42,197 nt of DNA. Origin: Marinilactibacillus kalidii (GTDB lineage: Bacteria > Bacillota > Bacilli > Lactobacillales > Carnobacteriaceae_A). The notes beneath the pieces were generated by a model. That model saw nothing but the letters and a program-made list of their open reading frames with translations, searched no databases and was not told the DNA's origin. This document shows positions 30,487 through 38,936 of this stretch, one piece after another. The first letter of the stretch is position 1. Each line of letters opens with the position of its first letter. Location of the stretch: the NCBI RefSeq assembly GCF_017599325.1, contig NZ_JAGFVM010000042.1, positions 1-42,197 of the forward strand, given 5' to 3'. The translations under genes were made by a program, and so were the position numbers.

Positions 30487-32061
30487 TTATTGATAATTTT
30501 GGTACAAGCGCTCTACCATACTTGTAATGCGATTTCCAATTTCAGCATATGTTTTCGTTGGTAAATTGGCTAAAGAAACTCTAACCGTCCATTTACTTGA
30601 ACCGAAAGCTTCTGATTTCAGCAACATCAATTGTTCTTCTTCAGCTAGCTTGGCAACCAGATCGGTCATTGTCCAGTTACTTTGAACATAGTCTACGAAA
30701 GGCTGCTCATACTTCTGTTTAAGCCACCATTCAAAGTCGATTTCACAATAATAAGCAGTATTCAGTTCTTTGATTGGCATCAGCATACCAAGCGAATCAT
30801 AGAGTGCCTTGCCTCGCTTCTGACAGATACTGATAACTTCTTGCTTATAGACATCTTTTGTATCCAATAAAGCATATAAGCTGAATAATGTCATCATAAC
30901 TTGTTGTGGGGCTGATAAGCCTGCCGCATGATTCAGCGCCACTGATCTACTATCTGCAACCAATCGATCGATAAACGAAATCGATTCAGGATCTGAGGTA
31001 AGTGTCTCGTATCGCTGATTCAATATTTCTTTTTTCTCAATCGGCAATTGTGCCAAACGATCATCAAAAATATTTTCTTTTGCTAGTGCAATGGTTCCAA
31101 TTCTCCAACCTGTTGCACCAAAATATTTTGAATACGAGTAAATGCATGCTGTATTATATGGTAAGACTGTAAATAAAGAAGTAAACTGATTCAAAAAGGT
31201 TCCATAAACATCATCTGAAAGAATCATCAGATTCGGATTATCTTTTTCTACGATATCGATTAGTTGATCAATAGAATCACCATAAATTGCGTTAGCTGTA
31301 GGATTACTTGGATTAACGACAAATACTGCTTTGATAGACTCATCTCTTAAGCGGTCAAGTTCCTTTGTAGGAAACTGATAACTGGTTTCCCCGTTGATGG
31401 TCACTAATTCTGAACGAATGTACTGAACGTCAAATCCATATTCCGGCAATTCAGGAATTTCCATATAAGGTGCAAATGTTGGGATGAGTAAGGCAATCGT
31501 ATCCCCTTGCTCCAACAACGCATTATTTACTAAAGAATTAAAGGTATAGACAATACCAGCCGTTCCACCTTCTACAGCAAACACATCAAAAGGTACACTT
31601 TTTGAATCAAATAATTCATGATGAAGATATTGTTTGATTGGTTCTTCGCTAGCTTCTAAGATTCTCTCTGGATGGGGGTAATTATCTCCAATGACATCAT
31701 CCAACATATGTTTCAGCCAGCTTTCTTTAGGCATCCCCATCAAATGACCTGCCTGTTGCCAAATCTCGTTCAGTAATTCAGCACCTTGGCTATCTTTCGA
31801 ATCAAGAAACGCTTCAAATCGTTCCGACCGACTACTGTCTTCTTTTATCATGCCAGCGATTTGTCGATTCTCACCTAGCATTGTTTCTTTTACTGCAAAT
31901 TCCCCTAATAGGAAAAAAGCTTCTCTCGGGATTGGGGCTGTCCAATTAGGATTCCCTCTACCTGCGTTTAAAAATTCTTTCGTATTAGGGGTTTTCTGCA
32001 TGGTGCTTTCTAAATATAAATTCAGTTCAAATGGGCTAAGACTTTCAAGATCCTGTTTCAA
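30487..32061 (-). CDS. aspD: Aspartate 4-decarboxylase (bifunctional with aspartate aminotransferase)
   Basis: PLP enzyme of the fold-type I aminotransferase family that converts L-aspartate to L-alanine and CO2. From the chosen start it has 524 residues, the usual AspD length and clearly longer than an ordinary aspartate aminotransferase. Family marks: AGRGNPNW near residue 33, FAVEGGTAG near 161, VNPSNPT near 250, and the PLP lysine in SYSKYFGATGWRIG (K312). The frame is open to 32145, but AGGAG lies 7 nt before TTG at 32061 and a consensus promoter overlaps the upstream codons, so TTG is the start. The usual partner, the aspartate-alanine antiporter AspT, is not adjacent. Confidence 0.9.
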   Translation of the reverse strand: MKQDLESLSPFELNLYLESTMQKTPNTKEFLNAGRGNPNWTAPIPREAFFLLGEFAVKETMLGENRQIAGMIKEDSSRSERFEAFLDSKDSQGAELLNEIWQQAGHLMGMPKESWLKHMLDDVIGDNYPHPERILEASEEPIKQYLHHELFDSKSVPFDVFAVEGGTAGIVYTFNSLVNNALLEQGDTIALLIPTFAPYMEIPELPEYGFDVQYIRSELVTINGETSYQFPTKELDRLRDESIKAVFVVNPSNPTANAIYGDSIDQLIDIVEKDNPNLMILSDDVYGTFLNQFTSLFTVLPYNTACIYSYSKYFGATGWRIGTIALAKENIFDDRLAQLPIEKKEILNQRYETLTSDPESISFIDRLVADSRSVALNHAAGLSAPQQVMMTLFSLYALLDTKDVYKQEVISICQKRGKALYDSLGMLMPIKELNTAYYCEIDFEWWLKQKYEQPFVDYVQSNWTMTDLVAKLAEEEQLMLLKSEAFGSSKWTVRVSLANLPTKTYAEIGNRITSMVERLYQNYQ

Positions 32062-32110
32062 AATTCCACTCCTAGTTATTTTCGGATTATTTTCTCCGTA
32101 TTCGTTACTG

Positions 32111-32139
32111 AGTATAACAAACACACTTCTATTAACCAA
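32111..32139 (-). promoter_or_regulatory. aspD promoter
   Basis: -35 TTGGTT (complement at 32134-32139), 17-nt spacer, -10 TATACT (complement at 32111-32116). It lies about 50 bp before the TTG start and inside the longer open frame, arguing against an earlier start. Confidence 0.7.
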
Positions 32140-32232
32140 ATGCAAATGCTGTTATTACGGGATTTTATATAAATTCTCATATAACACCTCGATTATGAGT
32201 GTTTTTTAATTCGCTGAATCATTATTTTTTGT

Positions 32233-32269
32233 ATAAAAAAACGACTCCATTAGCTTGAAGTCGTTTTTC
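32233..32269 (-). terminator. Terminator after the S9 peptidase gene
   Basis: Perfect 10-bp stem AAAAACGACT/AGTCGTTTTT (32236-32245 with 32259-32268), with a T-run on the minus strand. Confidence 0.9.
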
Positions 32270-32278
32270 TTTCTCATT

Positions 32279-34243
32279 TTAATGTTTTTCAAACCATTCA
32301 ACAATTGCTTCCATTCTTGCAAGTCTTAAGTTTGGTAGACCCATTCTTGAAAGTCCATGACTCGATTGAGGGAAGGTAATCAATTTAGTATCTACGCCTT
32401 GCTTTTTCATCGCAATATACATTTGTTCTGCCTGTTCCTGAGGACATCTTAAATCTTCTTCTCCGTGAATAACCAATAGGGGTGTTTTGACATTTCCTGC
32501 ATAAGCAAGGGGAGACATTTTCCATAATTCTTGCATGTCACTTAAATCATGCTGTAATTGAAATTCTACAAAGTGCGGACCAACGTCACTCGTACCATAA
32601 AAACTGATCCAGTTCGAGATACATCGTTGTGTAACGGCTGCTTTAAAACGGTCAGTGTGTCCTACGATCCAGTTTGTCATAAACCCACCATAACTACCAC
32701 CGGCAACATATACATTTTCAGTGTCGATCTCTGGATGCTGATCGAGAACATAGTCTGTTCCAATCATCAGATCTTCATAATCTTTGTTACCGTAATCTCC
32801 TAAAATAGATGCAACAAACGCTTGACCGTACCCATTACCGCCTCGAGGATTTAGCATGATTACACCATATCCCTGAGCAGCTAATTTCTGCATCTCATGG
32901 AAGAAGGTCTCACCATAACAAACATGCGGACCGCCATGAATATACAAAATCACTGAATGTTTCTCTTTCTTGTCGACCGGATCCATATACCATCCTTGAA
33001 TGTCCCAATCATCCGCACCTTTATACCAGAACATTTCCGGCTCAACGAGTTTGTGTGTTTGTAAAAAGGTTTCATTTGGATTATATAGTTTTTCGATTTC
33101 ACCTGTTTCTAGATTCAATATGCCCACTTCACTCGGTTTGGTTGCTGTTGAATAGGTTACTGCAACGCGGTGTTGCTCGCTTATTAAATCACCACCAGTA
33201 TAATGCACTTTCTCATCAACTAGCTTTTCAAGCTGCCTTTTTCTATTTCCTTGATAAACTTGTAATTTTCCATGCTCTGTCACTGGGAAAAGAAACTCTT
33301 CATTATTCATCCACTGTACTGGAAAATCTGTTACATTCTGGTGGAAGTCACTAATGATCGTATCCCCAACTTCTGCATCCAACGTCTCTGTCAGACACGT
33401 TAGTTTTTGATTAGAAACATCATAACCATATAGTTTTGCTTGAGATACAAACGCGAATTCAAAGTCATTTCCAACCAACAGATAGTAATCTTCTTTTTCA
33501 TTGGCTGCTGCAAAGCGGAAACTTCCTTTAGGGATCGCTTTAGTAATAGCTGCCATCTTCTTTGATTTCAAATCATATTTATAGACGCTACCACCATAGA
33601 CCCATTCATCTTCCGGATCCAGTTTATCAGCTAATAGAAGATAACTTTCATCTTTAGAGACATAACTCAATCCTATAGGACGATCATTCTCCAGAATCAC
33701 TTGAGTTTGTTTAGTCGCAACTTCAATTTTTTTGATTTGATAGGTAAGATCACTTGGGTTGATACCTCTCCCATCCATTTTATATTGTAGGGTCGTGATG
33801 ACTTTCGGTTCTGGTCTTTTTTTACTGCTGGTTTCTTCATCACTCGCTACTTCATTTGTTTTTCTCGATGTTTGATAATATAGCCCTGCACTATTACTGG
33901 ACCATTGATAAGTCGAAACGCCCTCTTTTTCTTCTGTCAGCTGAAAAGCAGAGCCCCCAGTCAAGGGAATCAAAAATATCTGTGGTTTCTTGTCTTTTGT
34001 ATTATTAGACAGATAAGATAGCCATTTACCACTTGGTGATAAGTCAATCTCTACATTAGCCGAGCCACTATCCCCCCAATGTACTTTTTCTTGCGTGTTT
34101 TTATGTACACTATAAATAGAAGTTTGGTATTCATTTTCTTCTTCTTTTAATACCGTTTCAACGAAGAAAACGAAGTCCTTCCACACCTTCGGTTGTGAAA
34201 CAGTTTTTAATTCAAACAAACTTTCTGCTTTTAATGTTTTCAA
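32279..34243 (-). CDS. S9 family serine peptidase (acylaminoacyl-peptidase/YuxL-like)
   Basis: Cytoplasmic oligopeptidase of 654 residues; no signal peptide. Residues 1-390 form a WD/beta-propeller-like region of repeated strands. The C-terminal alpha/beta hydrolase has the S9 catalytic triad: S517 in GGSYGGFMTNW, D597 in HGEEDLRCP and H629 in QSSHGLSR. It likely trims short peptides, releasing N-terminal residues or dipeptides. The start is TTG at 34243, supported by AAGGAG 8 nt upstream. It is a single gene divergent from ldh. Confidence 0.93.
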   Translation of the reverse strand: MKTLKAESLFELKTVSQPKVWKDFVFFVETVLKEEENEYQTSIYSVHKNTQEKVHWGDSGSANVEIDLSPSGKWLSYLSNNTKDKKPQIFLIPLTGGSAFQLTEEKEGVSTYQWSSNSAGLYYQTSRKTNEVASDEETSSKKRPEPKVITTLQYKMDGRGINPSDLTYQIKKIEVATKQTQVILENDRPIGLSYVSKDESYLLLADKLDPEDEWVYGGSVYKYDLKSKKMAAITKAIPKGSFRFAAANEKEDYYLLVGNDFEFAFVSQAKLYGYDVSNQKLTCLTETLDAEVGDTIISDFHQNVTDFPVQWMNNEEFLFPVTEHGKLQVYQGNRKRQLEKLVDEKVHYTGGDLISEQHRVAVTYSTATKPSEVGILNLETGEIEKLYNPNETFLQTHKLVEPEMFWYKGADDWDIQGWYMDPVDKKEKHSVILYIHGGPHVCYGETFFHEMQKLAAQGYGVIMLNPRGGNGYGQAFVASILGDYGNKDYEDLMIGTDYVLDQHPEIDTENVYVAGGSYGGFMTNWIVGHTDRFKAAVTQRCISNWISFYGTSDVGPHFVEFQLQHDLSDMQELWKMSPLAYAGNVKTPLLVIHGEEDLRCPQEQAEQMYIAMKKQGVDTKLITFPQSSHGLSRMGLPNLRLARMEAIVEWFEKH

Positions 34244-34580
34244 ATGACTAGCTCCTTCTGGTTAAAATAATTCATCAGAATATTACTATTAGTTATATCA
34301 AAGAGAATATATTAAATAAAGTAAAGACTCATTTATTAAACCTACCCTTTATAGATAATTTCTTTATTATAATTCATAACTTATTACAATTCTGCCATTC
34401 ATTGTTAGGTTAGTCAATACTATTTAATGATAAAATTCTAATTATATTCATTTTATTATCACCCAGAAAAGGATGCCTAAATTCTTTAGTTAAAATTGTT
34501 ATTTTTCACGCATATATTATTCATTTGTGATATAATGAGCTTATAGAAAATGATATAAAAATTCTAAGGAGCGTGTTATT
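34244..34580. promoter_or_regulatory. Divergent control region of the S9 peptidase gene and ldh (337 bp)
   Basis: Very AT-rich region without a gene. The ldh side has an extended -10 TGATATAAT (34528-34536) with no good -35. The peptidase side has a similar TGATATAAC (complement around 34288-34296). A lone TTGTGA (34525-34530) overlaps the ldh -10 and is half of a Rex site, but the second half is missing. Confidence 0.5.
34528..34536 (+). promoter_or_regulatory. ldh extended -10 promoter
   Basis: TGA followed by TATAAT (34531-34536), the extended -10 form; no -35 hexamer at 16-18 nt. The start codon follows 44 bp later. Confidence 0.6.
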
Positions 34581-35558
34581 GTGAGTTCACTAAAAGACCA
34601 ACAAAAAATCATCTTAATCGGAGATGGCGCAGTAGGATCTAGCTATGCTTATTCTCTTATCAATCAAAATATCGGGCAAGAGTTAGGAATCATTGATGTC
34701 AATCGAGATAAAGCCGAAGGCGATGTAATGGATTTAAGTAGTGCACTAGCATTCACAGCACCCATGAAATTATACGTTGCAGACTACGAAGATTGCGCCA
34801 ACGCTGATTTGATTGTTTATACAGCCGGTGCAAATCAGAAACCAGGCGAAACTAGACTTGACTTAATTGAAAAAAATCTCCGCATTACTAAAAGCGTTGT
34901 AGATAGTGTAATGGCCAGTGGTTTTGATGGCATTTTCCTTGTAGCAACAAACCCTGTTGATATTCTTTCTTACGCTGTCTATAAATGGTCAGGATTGCCT
35001 GCGAAACAAGTTATCGGTTCAGGAACTTCTCTAGATAGCGCTCGTTTCCGTCAAGCTATTGCTAATTTACTTGATGTAGATGTTCGTAACGTGCACGGCT
35101 ACATCGTGGGTGAACACGGAGATACTGAGTTCCCAGTATGGTCTCATGCAAATGTTGCTGGTCTACAAATCAATGAATGGATCGAAAATAATCCTGACAC
35201 TGATGAAAAAGCATTAGTAGATATTTTCTTTTCAGTACGTGATGCCGCTTATAATATTATCGAGAAAAAAGGCGCTACTTTCTATGGTATCGGTGTTTCA
35301 CTTGCTAGAATAACAAAAGCCATTCTTAATAATGAACATGCCGTATTACCCTTATCTGTTCTTTTAGAAGGAGAATACGGTGAAGAAGATATTTACATTG
35401 GTACACCCGCTATCATTAACCAAGGCGGAATTAAAAAAATCATTGAAATTCCTTTGAACGATTCTGAAAAAGAAAAAATGAAACATTCTGCTCAAACAAT
35501 TCGTGAACATCTTAACGAAGCATTGAAAAACAGTCCAGATCTAGCTTTCAAAGACTAG
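34581..35558 (+). CDS. ldh: L-lactate dehydrogenase
   Basis: Reduces pyruvate to L-lactate with NADH, the main redox sink of homolactic fermentation. The 325-residue protein has the Rossmann motif [10 protein letters not shown] (14-23), the active-site loop arginine R92 in GETRLDL, D152/R155 in [10 protein letters not shown], and the catalytic histidine H179 in [19 protein letters not shown] (122-127) is typical of LDH rather than malate dehydrogenase. The start is GTG at 34581 with AAGGAG 9 nt upstream. A hairpin ends the unit. Its position beside an NADH-oxidising EET locus may be chance. Confidence 0.96.
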   Translation: MSSLKDQQKIILIGDGAVGSSYAYSLINQNIGQELGIIDVNRDKAEGDVMDLSSALAFTAPMKLYVADYEDCANADLIVYTAGANQKPGETRLDLIEKNLRITKSVVDSVMASGFDGIFLVATNPVDILSYAVYKWSGLPAKQVIGSGTSLDSARFRQAIANLLDVDVRNVHGYIVGEHGDTEFPVWSHANVAGLQINEWIENNPDTDEKALVDIFFSVRDAAYNIIEKKGATFYGIGVSLARITKAILNNEHAVLPLSVLLEGEYGEEDIYIGTPAIINQGGIKKIIEIPLNDSEKEKMKHSAQTIREHLNEALKNSPDLAFKD

Positions 35559-35562
35559 TCTT

Positions 35563-35605
35563 CCCTAGTACGAACCTAACCGTTCGTACTAGTTATTAGG
35601 TATTT
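35563..35605 (+). terminator. Terminator after ldh
   Basis: Perfect 11-bp stem CTAGTACGAAC/GTTCGTACTAG (35565-35575 with 35582-35592) with a 6-nt loop. The following tract is only moderately T-rich. Confidence 0.75.
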
Positions 35606-35685
35606 AAGTAAGCGTTATCATTTTGTATGGTTATTTTATTAAGTGACTCATTGTTTAGCTGAGAAAGCTTCTAAAATGAAAAAAA

Positions 35686-35726
35686 ATAAAACAACTGGAA
35701 AAACAGCTACCAGTTGTCCTATTTTT
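35686..35726. terminator. Terminator after dmkB, possibly bidirectional
   Basis: Perfect 8-bp stem ACAACTGG/CCAGTTGT (35691-35698 with 35710-35717), with T-rich tails on both strands. It overlaps the dmkB stop codon. Confidence 0.75.
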
Positions 35727-36705
35727 ATTGTCTTCTTTCTAATAATTGCGTTGTTATTTCCGAAAGAATCATCTTCTCATTCGTTTCAGGTAAAGCCTTT
35801 ATTCTTTTCATTGCCTTATCTGTGTATTTTTGGGCTAGTAGCTGCGCTTCTTCTACACCACCGAATTCAATAACCAATCGCTGCACTTTCCGCATATCTT
35901 GATCTGTCATCTGCTTTTGCTTTTCTAGTAGTGGTAAAAACAGCGAACGATTCTTTTGCATTGCAAAAATGAGCGGTGCTGTATAAATCCCTTGTCTGAC
36001 ATCTTCTAAAACAGGTTTGCCGAATGTTTCGCTAGTCTGTGTATAATCCAGAATATCATCTAATAGTTGAAAAGCCATACCTATATCACTTCCTATATAA
36101 TACCCTTTTCTTGATTCCTTCTCTGATAGACCACCTTCGATTGAACCAGCATAGCAAGAAAGTGCAAATAGTTGTGCTGTTTTTCCAGATATTTGTGTCA
36201 AGTATTGTCGCATCGTCATTCGTAGATTGTAATACAGATGCATCTGGTCCAGCTCACCCATCAATATTCTTTCCATTCCCTTTGTATTGATCTCAAGCTG
36301 GCGATTACTTTGCGCATATTGCGCCAGTAACCGAAACGATACGGTGAATAAATAGTCTCCAGCATAAACTGCCGCATCTTTTCCATAACGAGACTGGATC
36401 GTCTCTTGTCCTCTACGCAAGGGGGAATCATCAATAATATCATCATGTATAAGTGTAGCCGTATGAAGCAATTCAACAGAAGCTGCTATTGCTCTGGCCC
36501 TCTTTATATCATGGTCTGGACCGAACGTTGAAAATAATAGTGTATAGGCTGGCCGCAACATCTTACCTCCACGATTGAAAACGTCCTTCAATACCGCTTC
36601 TACTTCTTTGTTTCGCATCTGAATCGATTGGTCAATAAGTTTTTTGACACTATTCAGTTCATTTGCCAACTCAGGATACGGTTTCCACATCGAATGTACT
36701 GCCAT
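35725..36705 (-). CDS. dmkB: Polyprenyl diphosphate synthase (DmkB/HepT-like)
   Basis: Builds the long prenyl diphosphate tail (probably heptaprenyl) for menaquinone-type quinones. The 326-residue protein has both aspartate-rich motifs of trans-prenyltransferases: D88-D89-x-x-D92 in LIHDDIIDDSPLRRG and D216-D217-x-x-D220 in QLLDDILDYT. GGKMLRP near 46-52 is also typical. The ATG at 36705 has AAGGAG 6 nt upstream. It follows ndh2 on the same strand after a hairpin. The Listeria EET locus carries an equivalent gene, dmkB, which pairs with dmkA; I use that name by analogy. A general heptaprenyl synthase role for menaquinone is the alternative. Confidence 0.9.
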   Translation of the reverse strand: MAVHSMWKPYPELANELNSVKKLIDQSIQMRNKEVEAVLKDVFNRGGKMLRPAYTLLFSTFGPDHDIKRARAIAASVELLHTATLIHDDIIDDSPLRRGQETIQSRYGKDAAVYAGDYLFTVSFRLLAQYAQSNRQLEINTKGMERILMGELDQMHLYYNLRMTMRQYLTQISGKTAQLFALSCYAGSIEGGLSEKESRKGYYIGSDIGMAFQLLDDILDYTQTSETFGKPVLEDVRQGIYTAPLIFAMQKNRSLFLPLLEKQKQMTDQDMRKVQRLVIEFGGVEEAQLLAQKYTDKAMKRIKALPETNEKMILSEITTQLLERRQ

Positions 36706-36742
36706 GTGTATCTCCTTTTTAATATGATAATTGGAACATGAA

Positions 36743-36778
36743 AAAAGTAGAGACGCGTCTGTCTCACGCCTCCACTCA
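36743..36778 (-). terminator. Hairpin between ndh2 and dmkB
   Basis: Stem around GTAGAGACGCGT (36747-36758) pairing with the GGCGTGAG/GAGTGGAG side with mismatches and G-U pairs, followed by six T on the minus strand. It probably attenuates rather than separates, since dmkB has no obvious promoter of its own. Confidence 0.65.
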
Positions 36779-36801
36779 TCATTTTAATGATAATCTACTT
36801 C

Positions 36802-38640
36802 TTAGTAAAGAGATCTTTCTTTTCCGTACCACCATAAGCCTGCTTTTTCCTGAATCCAGGGAATAACATAATAATCTAAACCAAACGCTCTTCCTGATCC
36901 GTTCATTAAAGCTATCGCAACAAAAATGAACCAGATATTTACCCAGTAGAACATTCCTGAAAGTGCAAACGAAACAACTAATCCAATCGTTGCTGCACTG
37001 GTTAACCAAGTAAATAACCCAAAGATCAATGCAAGAGCAATTGCAATTTCAACACATGTCATGAATTTTTGGAAAAACAAAGCCATTTCAGTATTTGGAA
37101 TCATCAATTCCATAATGCTTTCAAACCACCCTGGTGCGTGATCAAATACTCTCATTGGTTCTTCACCATAAACATAGCTTAGTCCAAAAATTGGTTTTGC
37201 TACTTCTTCAACTGCTTCTGAAGCACCCGAGGTTGGATCTTGTAACCATGAGAAAGGTAGTAAAACTTCATCACCAAACCAGCTCTCAGATCCTAATATA
37301 CCAAACGCTTTTTTCAATCCCTCAATTAACCACATGCTCCCATAGAAAACCCTCAAAGGTACGCTCCATAATACATTACCATATCTAGATAAATGCCCAC
37401 GGAATATATTACGTTTATTCTTGATGTGGAAAAATTCGTGGAAAATATATTGTGTCATATAATAGCCAGAACGAATATCAAAGAAATATTTCAAATTAAC
37501 GATATGCTTCATAAGAATAGCTAAAAATCCACTTAGATGAATTTTATCGAACAAATAAGCAACACCGTAAGTAGAACCGACAGATACTAATGTACCTTGA
37601 TAGTTAGATTCATGAGGATGTTTTTCGCCACCTTCTATTGCAGCAGTAATATTTTTAGCAGCAGTATGTCCTGTTTGTTCTGCCGCTTGAACAATCTGAG
37701 GCGTTGGTTTACCATTTTCCTCGTAGTATACGAGGTCTCCTATTACATATACATTATCCAAATCTTTTGCTTCCATAAATTCATTTGCAACTAGCCTACC
37801 CGCACGTGCTGTCTCTGTCCCAAAATTTTCTGCATCTGAATTAGCTTTAACGCCTGCTGCCCAAATTAGTGTATGCGTTGGCAGTGTTTCCCCTGTTTTT
37901 AGTGCTACTTCATTATTGGTTACATTTACTACAGGTGCTTCTGTTAAGATTCGGACTTTCTTTTTAGTTAAGTATTTTTCTACTTTATTTGAATCGACTC
38001 GAGGAATCGTTGATAAAATCTCTGGCAGCGCCTCAACGACGACTAATTCGATTTCATTTGCATCAATGTGATACTTATCAGCAAGAACAGGTTTCCAGTC
38101 AACGAGTTCGCCAATCATTTCGATTCCTGTCAAACCAGAGCCACATACAACAAATCTGAGCATTGCAGCTCTCTTCTCTGGGTTTCTCTCTCTAGCAGCT
38201 AAGGCAACCATATCTTCGATATGACGACGGATACGGACCGCATCTTCCCAAGACCATAGTGTAAATCCATTCTCTTTAACTCCAGGTGTACCGAAATCAT
38301 TAGCTTCTCCACCCATACCTAGCACAAGGTAATCGTAGTTATATTGACCATTTTCCGTGATAACTATTTTATCTTCATGATTTAACTCAGTAACATTGTC
38401 CGTAATCAGTTCAACATTTTTTCTTCTTGCGAATAATCGCTGAAGATCGTATTGAATGGCACTCGGTTCTACTCTACCCCCGGCTACTTCGTGTAATTCC
38501 GTCATATAAGTGTGATACGGATGACGATCAATCAACGTGATCTTCACCTGTTCATTTTTCTTCAATTTCTTTGAGAGCGATTTAGCAGCGGATACGCCTG
38601 CAAATCCTCCTCCGACAACAACAATATTAATCTGTGGCAT
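36802..38640 (-). CDS. ndh2: Type II NADH dehydrogenase with membrane C-terminus, EET type (Ndh2)
   Basis: Transfers electrons from NADH to a quinone without pumping protons. The 612-residue protein has the FAD Rossmann motif VVVGGGFAG (7-15), a second NAD-binding motif VVCGSGLTGIE (about 163-173) and the C-terminal FAD motif VYVIGD (about 291-296). After about residue 400, where common NDH-2 proteins end, it continues for 200 residues with several hydrophobic segments (about 520-590) like DoxX-type membrane domains. This long form is the Ndh2 of the Listeria flavin-based EET locus. The ATG at 38640 has an AAAGGAGAT site upstream. It is divergent from pplA, with a shared control region. Confidence 0.93.
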   Translation of the reverse strand: MPQINIVVVGGGFAGVSAAKSLSKKLKKNEQVKITLIDRHPYHTYMTELHEVAGGRVEPSAIQYDLQRLFARRKNVELITDNVTELNHEDKIVITENGQYNYDYLVLGMGGEANDFGTPGVKENGFTLWSWEDAVRIRRHIEDMVALAARERNPEKRAAMLRFVVCGSGLTGIEMIGELVDWKPVLADKYHIDANEIELVVVEALPEILSTIPRVDSNKVEKYLTKKKVRILTEAPVVNVTNNEVALKTGETLPTHTLIWAAGVKANSDAENFGTETARAGRLVANEFMEAKDLDNVYVIGDLVYYEENGKPTPQIVQAAEQTGHTAAKNITAAIEGGEKHPHESNYQGTLVSVGSTYGVAYLFDKIHLSGFLAILMKHIVNLKYFFDIRSGYYMTQYIFHEFFHIKNKRNIFRGHLSRYGNVLWSVPLRVFYGSMWLIEGLKKAFGILGSESWFGDEVLLPFSWLQDPTSGASEAVEEVAKPIFGLSYVYGEEPMRVFDHAPGWFESIMELMIPNTEMALFFQKFMTCVEIAIALALIFGLFTWLTSAATIGLVVSFALSGMFYWVNIWFIFVAIALMNGSGRAFGLDYYVIPWIQEKAGLWWYGKERSLY

Positions 38641-38692
38641 GATGGTATCTCCTTTTATGAATGTATCATTGTGAAAAACAGTGCATTTGCAA

Positions 38693-38710
38693 TTGATAAT
38701 CTTTTCACAA
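38693..38710. promoter_or_regulatory. Rex-like operator after the ndh2 start point
   Basis: TTGATAATCTTTTCACAA matches the Rex consensus TTGTGAA-N4-TTCACAA at 12 of 14 fixed positions. It lies just after the predicted ndh2 transcription start. Rex senses the NADH/NAD+ ratio and is known to control ndh in Bacillus. Confidence 0.5.
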
Positions 38711-38726
38711 TTGTCTCGATGGATTT

Positions 38727-38755
38727 ATTATAACGAAAACGAGATAACTTGTCTA
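38727..38755 (-). promoter_or_regulatory. ndh2 promoter
   Basis: -35 TAGACA (complement at 38750-38755), 17-nt spacer, -10 TATAAT (complement at 38727-38732). The -35 sits in the AAAGTATAGACAA element. Confidence 0.8.
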
Positions 38756-38850
38756 TACTTTTTGAAATACAGTTTGATAAAAGGAATTAAATAACTAATC
38801 ATCTAATTTTTTATATTAGATTTATTATTTTTTGTGAAAGTATAGACAAA
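38748..38850. repeat. Inverted pair of AAAGTATAGACAA elements
   Basis: Exact 13-bp copies at 38837-38849 (plus) and 38749-38761 (minus), about 75 bp apart, covering the -35 boxes of both promoters and 7 bp beyond them. The identity beyond the promoter hexamer points to an operator. The half-sites resemble GntR/HutC-type operators (GTATA and TAGAC). Confidence 0.7.
38832..38849. promoter_or_regulatory. Rex-like operator over the pplA -35 box
   Basis: TTGTGAAAGTATAGACAA matches the Rex consensus at 12 of 14 fixed positions; its right half is also the -35 region of pplA. Confidence 0.45.
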
Positions 38851-38871
38851 CTAATTCTGACGTTGTATACT
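38843..38871 (+). promoter_or_regulatory. pplA promoter
   Basis: -35 TAGACA (38843-38848), 17-nt spacer, -10 TATACT (38866-38871), about 65 bp before the start codon. Confidence 0.8.
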
Positions 38872-38936
38872 GTGTTTGTTCAACAGTTATCAATATAAAA
38901 TTGTTTAGCACTTATATCTATTATGGAGGGAATACC

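Larger units (their letters stand above)
38641..38936. promoter_or_regulatory. Shared control region of ndh2 and pplA (296 bp)
   Basis: Two back-to-back sigma-A promoters, each with -35 TAGACA and a 17-nt spacer. Both -35 boxes lie inside copies of AAAGTATAGACAA placed as an inverted repeat. Two Rex-like 18-bp sites (38693-38710 and 38832-38849) and a lone TTGTGAA half site (38669-38675) are also present. Confidence 0.75.

Noticed and set aside
34525-34545. A Rex site at the ldh promoter
   Set aside because: Only the half TTGTGA is present; the other half does not match, and TGA-TATAAT is already explained as an extended -10.
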